Positions 42,988-51,758 of a DNA stretch of 64,000 nt are shown here, piece by piece. Position numbers and translations under genes: made by a program. This DNA comes from CAZLLE01 sp964560425 (GTDB taxonomy: Bacteria; Campylobacterota; Campylobacteria; Campylobacterales; QNZT01): the NCBI GenBank assembly GCA_964560425.1, contig CAZLLE010000103.1:1-64000 (forward strand). The letters run 5' to 3'. Below the pieces are notes generated by a model. It was not told the origin of the DNA and searched no databases. It was given only the letters and a program-made list of their open reading frames with translations. Within the stretch, counting starts at the first letter, position 1. Each line of letters starts with the position of its first letter.

Positions 42988-43665
42988 ATGGATGAAAAAC
43001 TAAATTTAGAATCTTCATGGCTAAATGAACTTAAAAATGAATTTAATCAACCATACATAAAACAACTAAAAGATTTTTTACAACAAGAGCAAAAAGTAAA
43101 GACAATACTTCCAAAAAAAGAGCTATATTTCAATGCCCTCAACTCAACACCACTATCATCACTAAAAGTAGTAATATTAGGACAAGATCCATATCCAAAC
43201 AAAATATATCCTCATGGACTCTCTTTTTCTGTACTACCCGAAGTAAACACACTACCTGCATCACTAAAAAATATCTATAAAGAGCTACAAAGTGACTTAA
43301 ATATAGATAATTCACATACAGGATATCTACAATCTTGGGCAGATCAAGGAGTACTATTATTAAATGCAATATTAAGTGTAGAAGAGGGAAAATCAAACTC
43401 TCATAAAGGAAAAGGATGGGAAAAACTCACAGACAAAATTATAGAGATAATAGATCAAAAGTGTGAAAATATAGTATTTATATTATGGGGAGGTTACGCA
43501 CAAAAAAAGGGAAAATCAATTGATGCAACAAAACATCTAATAATAAAAAGCCCTCATCCCTCACCCCTTTCAGCATATAGAGGTTTTTTTGGAAGTAGAG
43601 TATTTTCAAAAACAAACGATTATTTGCAAAAGAGTGGTAAAAAACCTATCAATTGGCAACTTTAG
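42988..43665 (+). CDS. ung: Uracil-DNA glycosylase
   Basis: This 225-residue protein is a family 1 UDG: ILGQDPYP (water-activating Asp), GLSFSVLPEVNTLPASLKNIYKEL, VLLLNAILSVEEGKSNSHKGKGWEKLTD, FILWGGYAQKKG and SPHPSPLSAYRGFFGSRVFS with the catalytic His. It removes uracil from DNA. The usual GQDPYH has Pro in place of the final His, a mild deviation. The length is normal. Confidence 0.95.
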   Translation: MDEKLNLESSWLNELKNEFNQPYIKQLKDFLQQEQKVKTILPKKELYFNALNSTPLSSLKVVILGQDPYPNKIYPHGLSFSVLPEVNTLPASLKNIYKELQSDLNIDNSHTGYLQSWADQGVLLLNAILSVEEGKSNSHKGKGWEKLTDKIIEIIDQKCENIVFILWGGYAQKKGKSIDATKHLIIKSPHPSPLSAYRGFFGSRVFSKTNDYLQKSGKKPINWQL

Positions 43666-43732
43666 CCATATAATCATAAGCACTAATCTATTAAAATGCT
43701 ACAAAAATCTCAAAATTAAAGGGTTTAATAAG

Positions 43733-45976
43733 ATGAGTAAGAGCAAAGATTTTTTACGAAGAATAGTTGAAGAAGATTTAAGTTCAGGCAAATACAAAGA
43801 GCCTGTTACAAGGTTTCCTCCTGAACCAAACGGGTTTCCACATATCGGACATGCCAAATCCATTAGTATCAATTTTGGTATCGCCAAGGATTATCAGGGA
43901 CATTGTAACCTTAGAATGGATGATACCAATCCAACTACAGAAGATACAAAATATGTTGAGGCTCTCAAAGATGCCGTGAAATGGCTTGGTTTTGAGTGGG
44001 GTAATAATATATATCATACTTCTGATTACTTTCATAAACTATATGATTACGCAATTCAACTTATTAAAATGGATAAAGCTTATGTTGATAGCTTGAGTGA
44101 AGATGAGATACGAGAATATCGTGGGAGTGTTACAGAGGCTGGGAAAAGAAGCAAATATGCAAAAAGAGGTATTGAAGAAAATTTAGAGCTTTTTGAGAAG
44201 ATGAAAAATGGTGAGTTCAAAGAGGGAGAGCATGTATTAAGAGCCAAAATTGATATGAGTTCAGCCAATATGAAAATGCGAGACCCACTTCTGTATCGTA
44301 TTAGACATGCACACCATTTTAGAGCAGGAGATGAGTGGTCTATCTACCCAATGTACGATTTTGCTCACTGTTTGTCTGATTATATTGAGGGTATCACTCA
44401 CTCCATATGTACGCTAGAGTTTGAAAATAATCGTGATATTTATAATTGGGTATTGGATACTTTAGAACTTGAACCTCCAAGACCCTATCAACATGAATTT
44501 GCACGATTGAATATTAACTATACGGTTATGAGCAAAAGAAAACTTTTAGAGTTAGTTGAAAAAGAGGTAGTGAGTGGTTGGGATGACCCTCGTCTGCCTA
44601 CCATTGCAGGATATAAGAGAAGAGGATATACTCCAGAATCTATCTTAAATTTTTGCGACCAAATAGGTATTGCAAAAGCAAACTCAACAGTTGATGTTTC
44701 ACAGCTTGAATTTTGTATTAGAGATGATCTAAATAAAAAAGTACCACGAGTAATGTGTGTACTTAATCCTCTAAAAGTCACTATCGAAAATTATAATGCT
44801 AATGAAGAGATTGACGCTTCATACTATCCTCATGATGTACCCAAAGAGGGATCAAGAAAACTACCTTTCTCTAAAGAGATTTATATAAATAGAGATGATT
44901 TTATAGAGAATCCACCAAAAGGTTACTTTCGTCTCACTCCCAAACAACCAGTAAGACTTAAATATGCATATATCATCACTTGTGAGGAAGTTATTAAAGA
45001 TACTAATGGAAATATCATCGAGATAAAAGCCAAATATCATGCCAATTCTAAAAGTGGATCAGATACCAGTGGTATCAAAGTCAAAAGTGCTATCCAATGG
45101 GTAGATGCCTCATTTGCAAAAAAAGTTGAAGTAAGACTCTATGATAGACTCTTCAAAGAGGAATTTCCCCAAGGTATAGAAGATATAAACCCAAATTCTC
45201 TAAAAATCATTAAAAATGCTCTTATTGAACCTTCTGTTATAACAGATAGACCTGATGTAAGATTTCAGTTTGAGAGAGAAGGATATTTTTATGCTGATCC
45301 TATAGACTACAAAGATGAAACACCAGTATTCAATAAAATTGTATCTCTCAAAGACTCGTGGGCTAAAAAGAAAAAAATAGAACCTAAACCTCAAACAAAA
45401 AAAGTACATATAGATGGAGAAGTAACACCTATGAGTGAAGAGGAGCAGATACTTTTTGACAAATATACCAATAAACTTAAACTAAACAGCGAAGTAGCCA
45501 ATACACTAGCTAGAGATAAAAAATTATCTAAATTTTATGAAGAGACACTACTTCTATTTAATAGCCCTATAAGCATTGCTAACATTGTTGCAAATGAAGT
45601 AGCTAGAGAGTTAAAGCAAAAAGAGATAAGTGAGCTAAAATTTAGTGCTAAACAGATAGCTGAGCTTGTTAAAATGGTTGATGATGAGATAATTTCAAGT
45701 AAAATTGCCAAACAGGTATTTGAGCAGATGAGCAAAAATGGGGAAAACCCAGCTAAAATAGTTGAATCTAAAGGACTCATACAGATAAGTGATCCTTCCA
45801 AAATTTTGCCTATTATTGATGAAATCATTGCAAAATATCCAGAGAATGTAGAGAAATTTAGAGCAGGTAATCGTAAACTTTTAGGCTTCTTTGTAGGTCA
45901 AGTATTGAAAAGTACAGGCGGTAAAGCAAATCCAAAAGTTGTTAATGAACTTGTAGCTAAACAGTTACAGCCATAA
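43733..45976 (+). CDS. glnS: Glutaminyl-tRNA synthetase with YqeY-type C-terminal domain
   Basis: This 747-residue protein starts at ATG 43733 after AAAGGG; the frame is open upstream but lacks family similarity. The class I core has PPEPNGFPHIGHAKS (HIGH), YPMYDFAHCLSD, and VMSKRKL (KMSKS-like), followed by the beta-barrel anticodon domain. After about residue 590 comes a helical YqeY/GatB-tail domain (NTLARDKKLS..., ending TGGKANPKVVNELV), as in Deinococcus GlnRS. It charges tRNA-Gln directly. Most studied Campylobacterota use GatCAB instead, so the gene may have been acquired. Confidence 0.95.
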   Translation: MSKSKDFLRRIVEEDLSSGKYKEPVTRFPPEPNGFPHIGHAKSISINFGIAKDYQGHCNLRMDDTNPTTEDTKYVEALKDAVKWLGFEWGNNIYHTSDYFHKLYDYAIQLIKMDKAYVDSLSEDEIREYRGSVTEAGKRSKYAKRGIEENLELFEKMKNGEFKEGEHVLRAKIDMSSANMKMRDPLLYRIRHAHHFRAGDEWSIYPMYDFAHCLSDYIEGITHSICTLEFENNRDIYNWVLDTLELEPPRPYQHEFARLNINYTVMSKRKLLELVEKEVVSGWDDPRLPTIAGYKRRGYTPESILNFCDQIGIAKANSTVDVSQLEFCIRDDLNKKVPRVMCVLNPLKVTIENYNANEEIDASYYPHDVPKEGSRKLPFSKEIYINRDDFIENPPKGYFRLTPKQPVRLKYAYIITCEEVIKDTNGNIIEIKAKYHANSKSGSDTSGIKVKSAIQWVDASFAKKVEVRLYDRLFKEEFPQGIEDINPNSLKIIKNALIEPSVITDRPDVRFQFEREGYFYADPIDYKDETPVFNKIVSLKDSWAKKKKIEPKPQTKKVHIDGEVTPMSEEEQILFDKYTNKLKLNSEVANTLARDKKLSKFYEETLLLFNSPISIANIVANEVARELKQKEISELKFSAKQIAELVKMVDDEIISSKIAKQVFEQMSKNGENPAKIVESKGLIQISDPSKILPIIDEIIAKYPENVEKFRAGNRKLLGFFVGQVLKSTGGKANPKVVNELVAKQLQP

Positions 45977-46022
45977 ATTAATTACTCATTACTTTTATTT
46001 AAGTTTTTGATATACTGTAAAA

Positions 46023-46451
46023 ATGGTAGAGATAGATAAAAAATTACTAAATATATTGTTTAACTACAATTTTATCAATTTTGCCCTCTTATTTGGTTCT
46101 TATTCTAATAATACTCAAAAAGAGTTGAGTGATATTGATGTGGCTATTGGGGTAGATAAAGATATAGATATATTTATGATGGGTGAAATTATCGCTATAT
46201 TGGAGGAGTGTTTAGGGAAAAGAGTTGATTTGGTTATTGTAAATGATCTATACAAAGAAAATTCTAAATTAGCCTTTAATATCACAAATAATCACAAACT
46301 TATATTTTGTAGGAATACTAAAGAGTATATAGAGTTCAAAACAAATAGTTTAAAATACTATTTTGATATGCGTTATATGTATGAAATGTTTGATAAAGAG
46401 CTCTTAAAAAGGTTGGATAATGGAACTTTTGGAAAAACTAAAATCTCTTGA
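46023..46451 (+). CDS. mntA: MntA-type nucleotidyltransferase antitoxin
   Basis: This 142-residue protein has the minimal nucleotidyltransferase motif FGSYSNN...SDIDVAI (Gly25-Ser26, Asp37, Asp39) and a third acid, Asp69 in KRVDLVIV. MNT proteins of this type adenylylate and silence the HEPN toxin encoded beside them. The 3' end overlaps hepT by 32 bases. Confidence 0.88.
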   Translation: MVEIDKKLLNILFNYNFINFALLFGSYSNNTQKELSDIDVAIGVDKDIDIFMMGEIIAILEECLGKRVDLVIVNDLYKENSKLAFNITNNHKLIFCRNTKEYIEFKTNSLKYYFDMRYMYEMFDKELLKRLDNGTFGKTKIS

Positions 46452-46824
46452 AGAGAATGTAAAAATACTCAAAGAGATTAGAAATAGTGTCACTAAAGAG
46501 GAGTTGAAATTAAACAAAAGATATGAATGGGAGATAAGATATGGTCTTTTTGAATCCATTCAAATAGTTATAGATATCTCATGTAAAATTTCATCAACTT
46601 ACAACTTGGGAAATCCTAAAAGTTATAAAGAGTGTGTAGAACTTTTGGCAAAACATAAATATATTAGCCAAAAAATGTTACCAAAACTTGTATCTATGAT
46701 TGGACTTAGAAATTTATTAGTTCATGAATATGTGGAGATAGATAATGATAAATTATATCAATTTTTGGATTTTTTGGGCGATTTTATCTCTTTTGTAGAT
46801 GAAATAAAAGATACAAATATATAG
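46420..46824 (+). CDS. hepT: HepT-type HEPN ribonuclease toxin
   Basis: This 134-residue all-helical protein is a DUF86/HEPN protein. RNLLVHEY at 97-104 is the Rx4-6HxY catalytic motif, with Arg97 and His102 for RNA cleavage and Tyr104 as the known AMPylation site in the family. It pairs with the overlapping mntA gene as a type VII toxin-antitoxin system. Codon use is like the host. Confidence 0.87.
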   Translation: MELLEKLKSLEENVKILKEIRNSVTKEELKLNKRYEWEIRYGLFESIQIVIDISCKISSTYNLGNPKSYKECVELLAKHKYISQKMLPKLVSMIGLRNLLVHEYVEIDNDKLYQFLDFLGDFISFVDEIKDTNI

Positions 46825-46830
46825 GGAGAG

Positions 46831-46858
46831 GGGAGTGTAATATATCTATTATACTCCC
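46831..46858. terminator. Hairpin between hepT and cobJ
   Basis: GGGAGTGTAATA at 46831-46842 pairs with TATTATACTCCC at 46847-46858 (11 Watson-Crick pairs and one G-T pair) around 4 bases. It separates convergent genes. There is no strong T run, so termination is likely but not certain. Confidence 0.55.
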
Positions 46859-46868
46859 AAATAAAATC

Positions 46869-47648
46869 TTATTCTTTCAACTCTCCATCCAATTCATACT
46901 TTTTCAAATATCCTCTTGGTGTCAAAACTAATCCATTTTTTGTCATTCTTGTACTTGAATTACATACGATAATAAGTGTACTCATGGAAACTAACTCATT
47001 ATCAATATCTTTTGCTACTAGATCAGAGGAGGAGGTTACTGTGATTTTTTCTGTATCTCTTCCTACATTTGAGGCTACTATTACTATTCTTTCATCTATT
47101 TGACTTAAAGAAGATAGAAATTGTTGGTATGGTTTGATTCTTGATTTTGATTTTGGATTATAAATTCCTATTACAAAATCTGCCTCTAGGGAATTTTTGA
47201 CTCTTTTATCAATTACGGCTATGTCAGTTAGACGATCTGATAGGGAGATTACAGCAAAGTCTTGGCTGATTGGAGCTCCTATTCTACTCGCTGCGGCAAA
47301 AAATGAGGTTACTCCAGCTATTGAGATCATCTCTATTTCATCCCAACAATCTTTTTCATCCATAAGTTCTACTACAAGAGTTGCCATAGCAAATACATTT
47401 ACATCTCCATTTGAGATTAGGGCGGTGGTTTTTCCAGCTCTTGCATACTCTATAGCTTTATCACATCTCTCTATCTCTTTGGTCATTCCTGATTTATATA
47501 GCTCTTTATCTCCGATGAACTCTTTTAGCTCTTTAGCATATTTGGTGTAGCTAACTATCATCTCTGAATCTGCTAATGCCTCTTTAGCCTCTGTTGTTAG
47601 GTATTTTGTGCCACCTGCTCCGCTTGATACTATGTATAATCTTTTCAT
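46869..47648 (-). CDS. cobJ: Precorrin-3B/cobalt-factor III C17-methyltransferase
   Basis: This 259-residue protein is a tetrapyrrole methylase: LYIVSSGAGG at the start, ALISNGDVNVFAMA in place of the usual GDPGVYGMA, ISIAGVTSFFAAASRIGAP, SLSDRLTDI and IGIYNPKSKSR. It forms the ring-contracted intermediate in cobalamin synthesis. It is the last of four overlapping or abutting cob genes, and its start touches the cbiG end. Confidence 0.88.
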   Translation of the reverse strand: MKRLYIVSSGAGGTKYLTTEAKEALADSEMIVSYTKYAKELKEFIGDKELYKSGMTKEIERCDKAIEYARAGKTTALISNGDVNVFAMATLVVELMDEKDCWDEIEMISIAGVTSFFAAASRIGAPISQDFAVISLSDRLTDIAVIDKRVKNSLEADFVIGIYNPKSKSRIKPYQQFLSSLSQIDERIVIVASNVGRDTEKITVTSSSDLVAKDIDNELVSMSTLIIVCNSSTRMTKNGLVLTPRGYLKKYELDGELKE

Positions 47649-48659
47649 CTATATTGCTCCTGCTATTGTTATTTCTCTGTTGTAGACTTCTTTTTTTATT
47701 ATTAACTCTCTATATTTTGATACCAAAATGGCAGATGGTTCTGCCACTCCTTTTAATCCAAAAAACTTTTTGGCTTGTGAATGGCTAAAATTTTCTTCTA
47801 ATTTATTGATTTGATCTTTTTCAAAAAATTGAATATCAAAGTTATATTTTGAGGCAAACTCTAATAACCCCTTTTCATCTTTTTTGGCTTCAAATGAACC
47901 GATATTTTTGATTTGATTAAACTCCAAATTATACTTTTCCAAAAACCACTTTACACCCTCTTCTATCACCCTTGCACTTACTCCACGATTACACCCTATT
48001 CCCAAAAACAGATCTGGTTTTATATGTAGATGAGAAGATTTAAAAGGTGTTATATTTACACAAAGTCCTTCATGAGGCTTATCTACCAATTTTATATTTT
48101 TGTACTCTTTAATCTTCTCAAATATTGATGGATATGTCCAAACTTTTACCTCTTTTTTATTGATTAGGGCATTTGATATTGGGGCTAAGTGTTTGATATT
48201 TTCTATTTTCAGATTTTCCTCTTTGGCAAATAGATCAAAAGCTAGAGAGGATGTTTGATCTGTAGCAGTAGTAAGAAAATTGATACAGTTTGGAATATTA
48301 AGACTCAAATACTCCGCTAGTTCATTTGCACCACCAAGATGCCCACTCAAAAGAGGTAAAACCCTAGTAAGATCAAGATTGATAATCAATACTGCTGGAT
48401 CAGTTGTTTTATCTTTTAAAAGTGGTGCAATTTTTCGCACAACTGCCCCAGTTGCTAATATAAATATGATAGCATCAAATTTGCTCCAAGCAGGAGCTAA
48501 AATATCATCTAATTTATTAAAAGTCTTTAGATTCTCTCCATCATATTTTAATCCACTTTTAGAAAAAATAGCAACTTCATAGTTACCCAAATACTCACAC
48601 AATTTTGAGGCACTATCTAAGCTTGGCTGATTAATCGTAACTATTGCTATACTACTCAT
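47649..48659 (-). CDS. cbiG: Cobalt-precorrin 5A hydrolase CbiG
   Basis: This 336-residue protein shows the CbiG pattern: LATGAVVRKIAPLLKDKTTDPAVLIIN and LPLLSGHLGGANELAEYLS in the N-terminal domain, and LFLGIGCNRGVSARVIEEG with GLKGVAEPSAIL in the C-terminal domain. CbiG opens the delta-lactone and releases acetaldehyde in the anaerobic pathway. It overlaps cobM by 4 bases. Confidence 0.92.
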   Translation of the reverse strand: MSSIAIVTINQPSLDSASKLCEYLGNYEVAIFSKSGLKYDGENLKTFNKLDDILAPAWSKFDAIIFILATGAVVRKIAPLLKDKTTDPAVLIINLDLTRVLPLLSGHLGGANELAEYLSLNIPNCINFLTTATDQTSSLAFDLFAKEENLKIENIKHLAPISNALINKKEVKVWTYPSIFEKIKEYKNIKLVDKPHEGLCVNITPFKSSHLHIKPDLFLGIGCNRGVSARVIEEGVKWFLEKYNLEFNQIKNIGSFEAKKDEKGLLEFASKYNFDIQFFEKDQINKLEENFSHSQAKKFFGLKGVAEPSAILVSKYRELIIKKEVYNREITIAGAI

Positions 48660-49372
48660 GAACTCTTCCTATATAGATGAGACTCTTCACTCTCTTTTTG
48701 GTGCAAAAACTCACCAAATAGAATCAATGCAATACCTTTAATATGTGAAACTTGATCTTTTATATTATCAATAGTACCTCTATATATTTTTTCATCTTCC
48801 CATGTTGCTTTCTCCACTACCCAACATGGGGTATCTTTAGAGTATCCCATATCTAGGGCTTTATCTTTTAGTTTATCAAGTAGAGTGATAGATAGATAAA
48901 ATACAAGTGAAGAGTTTTTGCATGAGAGGATATTTTCTAGACTTTCAGGATTTGGGGTTCGCCCCTCTATTCGTGAGAGAATCAATGTTTGTGAAACTCC
49001 CGGTATTGTGTACTCTATTCCAAGAGATGAGGCACTTCCAAATGCGGCACTAACTCCCGGTATTACTTTGTACTCTATGTTCTCTTTTTTCAAAAACTCA
49101 ATCTGTTTTGCAATAGTTGAAAAAATTGATGGGTCGCCTGTATGAACTCTTGCAAATTTTTTGTCTCGATATTTTTTGAGAAATGCAAATATTTCATCAT
49201 AATTCATTCCTTGAGAATCCTCAATCAAAGCATCCTCTTTGCACCATGAAAGAACCTCACGAGGCACAAGAGAACCCGTATAAAGGACTATATCTGCATC
49301 TTGCAAAATCTTTTGAGCTTTGATTGTCACCAATTCAGGATCACCTGAACCCGCCCCTATAAAATAGATCAT
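48656..49372 (-). CDS. cobM: Precorrin-4 C11-methyltransferase
   Basis: This 238-residue protein has IYFIGAGSGDPELVTIKAQKIL at the start, VLYTGSLVPREVL, RVHTGDPSIFSTI and VIPGVSAAFGSASSLGIEYT, the CobM/CbiF signature. It methylates C11 of the corrin ring. It overlaps cobL and cbiG by 4 bases each, so the operon is translationally coupled. Confidence 0.94.
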   Translation of the reverse strand: MIYFIGAGSGDPELVTIKAQKILQDADIVLYTGSLVPREVLSWCKEDALIEDSQGMNYDEIFAFLKKYRDKKFARVHTGDPSIFSTIAKQIEFLKKENIEYKVIPGVSAAFGSASSLGIEYTIPGVSQTLILSRIEGRTPNPESLENILSCKNSSLVFYLSITLLDKLKDKALDMGYSKDTPCWVVEKATWEDEKIYRGTIDNIKDQVSHIKGIALILFGEFLHQKESEESHLYRKSS

Positions 49373-50520
49373 TTTGTTACCTTTATTTGGAATAGTTGTC
49401 TCTCTGGTTCTACTAAATCAAGTTTGCCTTTGTATGTAGTTAGAGAGATAGAGTGAACTTCATATTTGATACTATTAGAGTTTAAAATTTCGATCATTTT
49501 AGATAGATGAGAGAGTGTAATAGCATTTATAAGCATTACTCCACTCTCTTTTAATCTCTCATATAAATATGGTAATTTCTCAATCACCTTCACACCTCCA
49601 CCACCAACAAATATTCGTTCGGGATCATCACTAAGAGTCTCAAAAAGATTTTGTGCCTCTCCTATCAATAATTTGGTATTTAAAACATGATGATTATGTA
49701 AATTTTTGAGTATAAAATCAGATCTAAGAGGATTTTTTTCAAAAAAAACAGTAGAGACTCGATATCTTTTAAAAGCCTCAATCCCACAGCTTCCACTCCC
49801 TGCTCCAATATCCCAAAGTAGTTGATTTGGCAAAAGATCAAGATTTTGTAAAGATAGGTGTCGTTTATATTTTTTGGTAATCATTCCCCTCTGTGTCTCA
49901 AACTCTAAATCATCACAAATTGGGCTTTTATGTTCATACTCTCTATCTATCAAAAGAACATAAGGAAAAGTTAAATCAAATGAGAAATCATCAAAAATAT
50001 CAATCTCTTTTATCTCTTCATCTTCATAACCTAGTTTATATCCTATTGTGATTTTGATCTGATCTTTGACAAAAGAGAGAGCCTCTTTTAATCTATCTAT
50101 AGTTTTATCATCACATAGAATAAATGTATATTTTTGAACCAACAAAACTTCTAAATCTACAAGAGTCCTACCATGAAGTGAAAAAACTCCACATGACTGC
50201 TCAGATATAAAAAGTTTTTTTAGAAGATATTTTTTAGAAGATTCATTGTCAATAATTTTGACACTATTTTTGGGTAGTTTATTGGCTATCAAAATACCAG
50301 CCGAATAAAACAGAGGTGAACCACTCACCACATATAATATATTTTCATCATCAAAATGATCCAAAATATACTCTTTAGCATCTTTGAAACCAAGCTTCAA
50401 AACATTGCTACCGCTATCAATAAAATTTTTGTCACAGACAATCTTATCAAATTCACAAAAACTTATATCAAGATTGGAGAAGTCATACTTCCCCATCCCA
50501 TTGCCTATAATAGTAACCAT
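49369..50520 (-). CDS. cobL: CobL, fused CbiE-CbiT precorrin methyltransferase
   Basis: This 383-residue protein has an N-terminal CbiE domain (about 1-195; VTIIGNGMGKYDF, VVSGSPLFYSAGILIAN, FSLHGR) and a C-terminal CbiT domain (about 205-380; LLWDIGAGSGSCGIEA, FVGGGG). It methylates C5 and C15 and decarboxylates the corrin ring. It is the first gene of the cob operon. Its GGGAGGG ribosome-binding site lies within the hairpin at 50528-50553. Confidence 0.92.
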   Translation of the reverse strand: MVTIIGNGMGKYDFSNLDISFCEFDKIVCDKNFIDSGSNVLKLGFKDAKEYILDHFDDENILYVVSGSPLFYSAGILIANKLPKNSVKIIDNESSKKYLLKKLFISEQSCGVFSLHGRTLVDLEVLLVQKYTFILCDDKTIDRLKEALSFVKDQIKITIGYKLGYEDEEIKEIDIFDDFSFDLTFPYVLLIDREYEHKSPICDDLEFETQRGMITKKYKRHLSLQNLDLLPNQLLWDIGAGSGSCGIEAFKRYRVSTVFFEKNPLRSDFILKNLHNHHVLNTKLLIGEAQNLFETLSDDPERIFVGGGGVKVIEKLPYLYERLKESGVMLINAITLSHLSKMIEILNSNSIKYEVHSISLTTYKGKLDLVEPERQLFQIKVTK

Positions 50521-50527
50521 TTTTTTT

Positions 50528-50553
50528 CCCTCCCTTATACTAAATAGGAGGGG
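50528..50553 (-). promoter_or_regulatory. Hairpin covering the cobL ribosome-binding site
   Basis: On the minus strand CCCCTCC (50547-50553) can pair with the purine-rich GGGAGGG (50528-50534) that serves as ribosome-binding site just before the cobL ATG. The loop is about 12 bases. The following A run argues against a terminator. The gap is too short for a cobalamin riboswitch. Confidence 0.5.
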
Positions 50554-50567
50554 AAATATTACTTAAT

Positions 50568-51497
50568 TTAATCTTTTGGTAAAATATGTTCCAAAATATA
50601 ATCGGCTACTTTATTTAATCCATACTCTGAAAAATGAATAGGGTCTCTATGATCTGGTTCTTTCTTTGTAGGTTCTAATCTATACCAATCTTCAAAAGCA
50701 ATAGAAGTACTATTCTCATCTTGAACTCTTGGAGGCATAATATTATCTACATAATCAATAAATGGAAGCTCTAACTCTGCCGATACCTCTTTATAAACTT
50801 GAGCATAAATTTCTGATCCTTCAGTCCAATCAAGCAAAGGACTAGGAGAGGTTAAAACAAAATTAATATCGGGCTTAGATGCCTGTATCAATTCTATTGC
50901 TTGTAACAATCTATCTTTGATTATGCCAACAGCATCTGCCATATCATCTTTCGTATGAATATTCAAATCCCAAAGATCATTGATACCTAAAGCCATATCT
51001 ACGATAGTAGTTGCACCACTACCAGGTGTAGCTAAAATTACATCTCTATATGTTGGTTTTCTGACTTTTCCATTTTCTAATTTTAGCTCCAAAAAATGAG
51101 ATAACTCTTGAGAACCTCTAGCTTTTAATATAGAGTTAACCTTATAAGTATCCAAAGTAGCTTTAACTCTCTCAAACATTTTATGAGCTTGATCCTCTTC
51201 AGATTTGGCTCTTGTACTATCACCAACACAAATATAGGTTACATCACTAAGTAATCCATCCCTAGATTTTTTAATCAAATCTTGAATTTTTGCAAATCCC
51301 GTAAGCTCAACAATAGTTTTTTCTTCATTTTGAACTGATTTATTATCATCCAAAATAAGTTTTCTCTCGCTATCATTTGTATCACTAACAACTGCTGTAC
51401 TACTATTTGAATCATTAATAATTGGTTCATTACTACTAGAACCACCGCAACCTATAAATAAAAACATTAAAAAGAGTAAAAGTACCATTCTTTTCAT
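50568..51497 (-). CDS. SGNH/GDSL-type hydrolase lipoprotein
   Basis: This 309-residue protein starts with a lipoprotein signal (lipobox FIGC, Cys17) and a Ser/Asn/Asp-rich linker. The hydrolase core has VGDSTRA (catalytic Ser block), ALGINDLWD (GxND block) and DHRDPIHFSEYG (DxxH block). It is probably an envelope esterase, possibly acting on acylated surface sugars, but the substrate is not evident. The ATG at 51497 has AAGG upstream; the TTG three codons earlier is less likely. The lipoprotein end resembles that of the rhodanese protein (GCGxSSSN). Confidence 0.8.
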   Translation of the reverse strand: MKRMVLLLFLMFLFIGCGGSSSNEPIINDSNSSTAVVSDTNDSERKLILDDNKSVQNEEKTIVELTGFAKIQDLIKKSRDGLLSDVTYICVGDSTRAKSEEDQAHKMFERVKATLDTYKVNSILKARGSQELSHFLELKLENGKVRKPTYRDVILATPGSGATTIVDMALGINDLWDLNIHTKDDMADAVGIIKDRLLQAIELIQASKPDINFVLTSPSPLLDWTEGSEIYAQVYKEVSAELELPFIDYVDNIMPPRVQDENSTSIAFEDWYRLEPTKKEPDHRDPIHFSEYGLNKVADYILEHILPKD

Positions 51498-51758
51498 AAC
51501 AACCAAACCTTTTTTAGAAAATTTCTAGTGAAGTATAATATAAGACATTTGTTACTTAAATGTTAGCAGAAATGCTATATTAGAAATCGATTATACTACT
51601 TTTTCTTAAGCTTATCAAGAGTTTTTATGATTTTTATAAAAAAAACAACACAAATAAAAACTACTTTTATAATTTCACATTTACTTTTTATTATATTAAG
51701 TTAAATATATTTAATTTTTAGCTAGAATTCTCAACTATTTTTAATAAAGGAGATGCAA

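Noticed and set aside
43589..43732. Upstream extension of glnS by 48 codons overlapping ung
   Set aside because: The extension shows no family similarity, and the ATG at 43733 has a ribosome-binding site.
47197..47550. Long frames opposite to cobJ and other genes
   Set aside because: They are antisense shadows of well-supported genes and show no family features.
50521..50567. Intrinsic terminator after the SGNH lipoprotein gene
   Set aside because: On the relevant strand the stem is followed by A residues, not T, so it better fits a structure over the cobL ribosome-binding site.
51498..51758. Possible RNA gene or riboswitch before the transporter gene
   Set aside because: The stretch is AT-rich without a convincing stable structure; only a candidate -10 box was seen.
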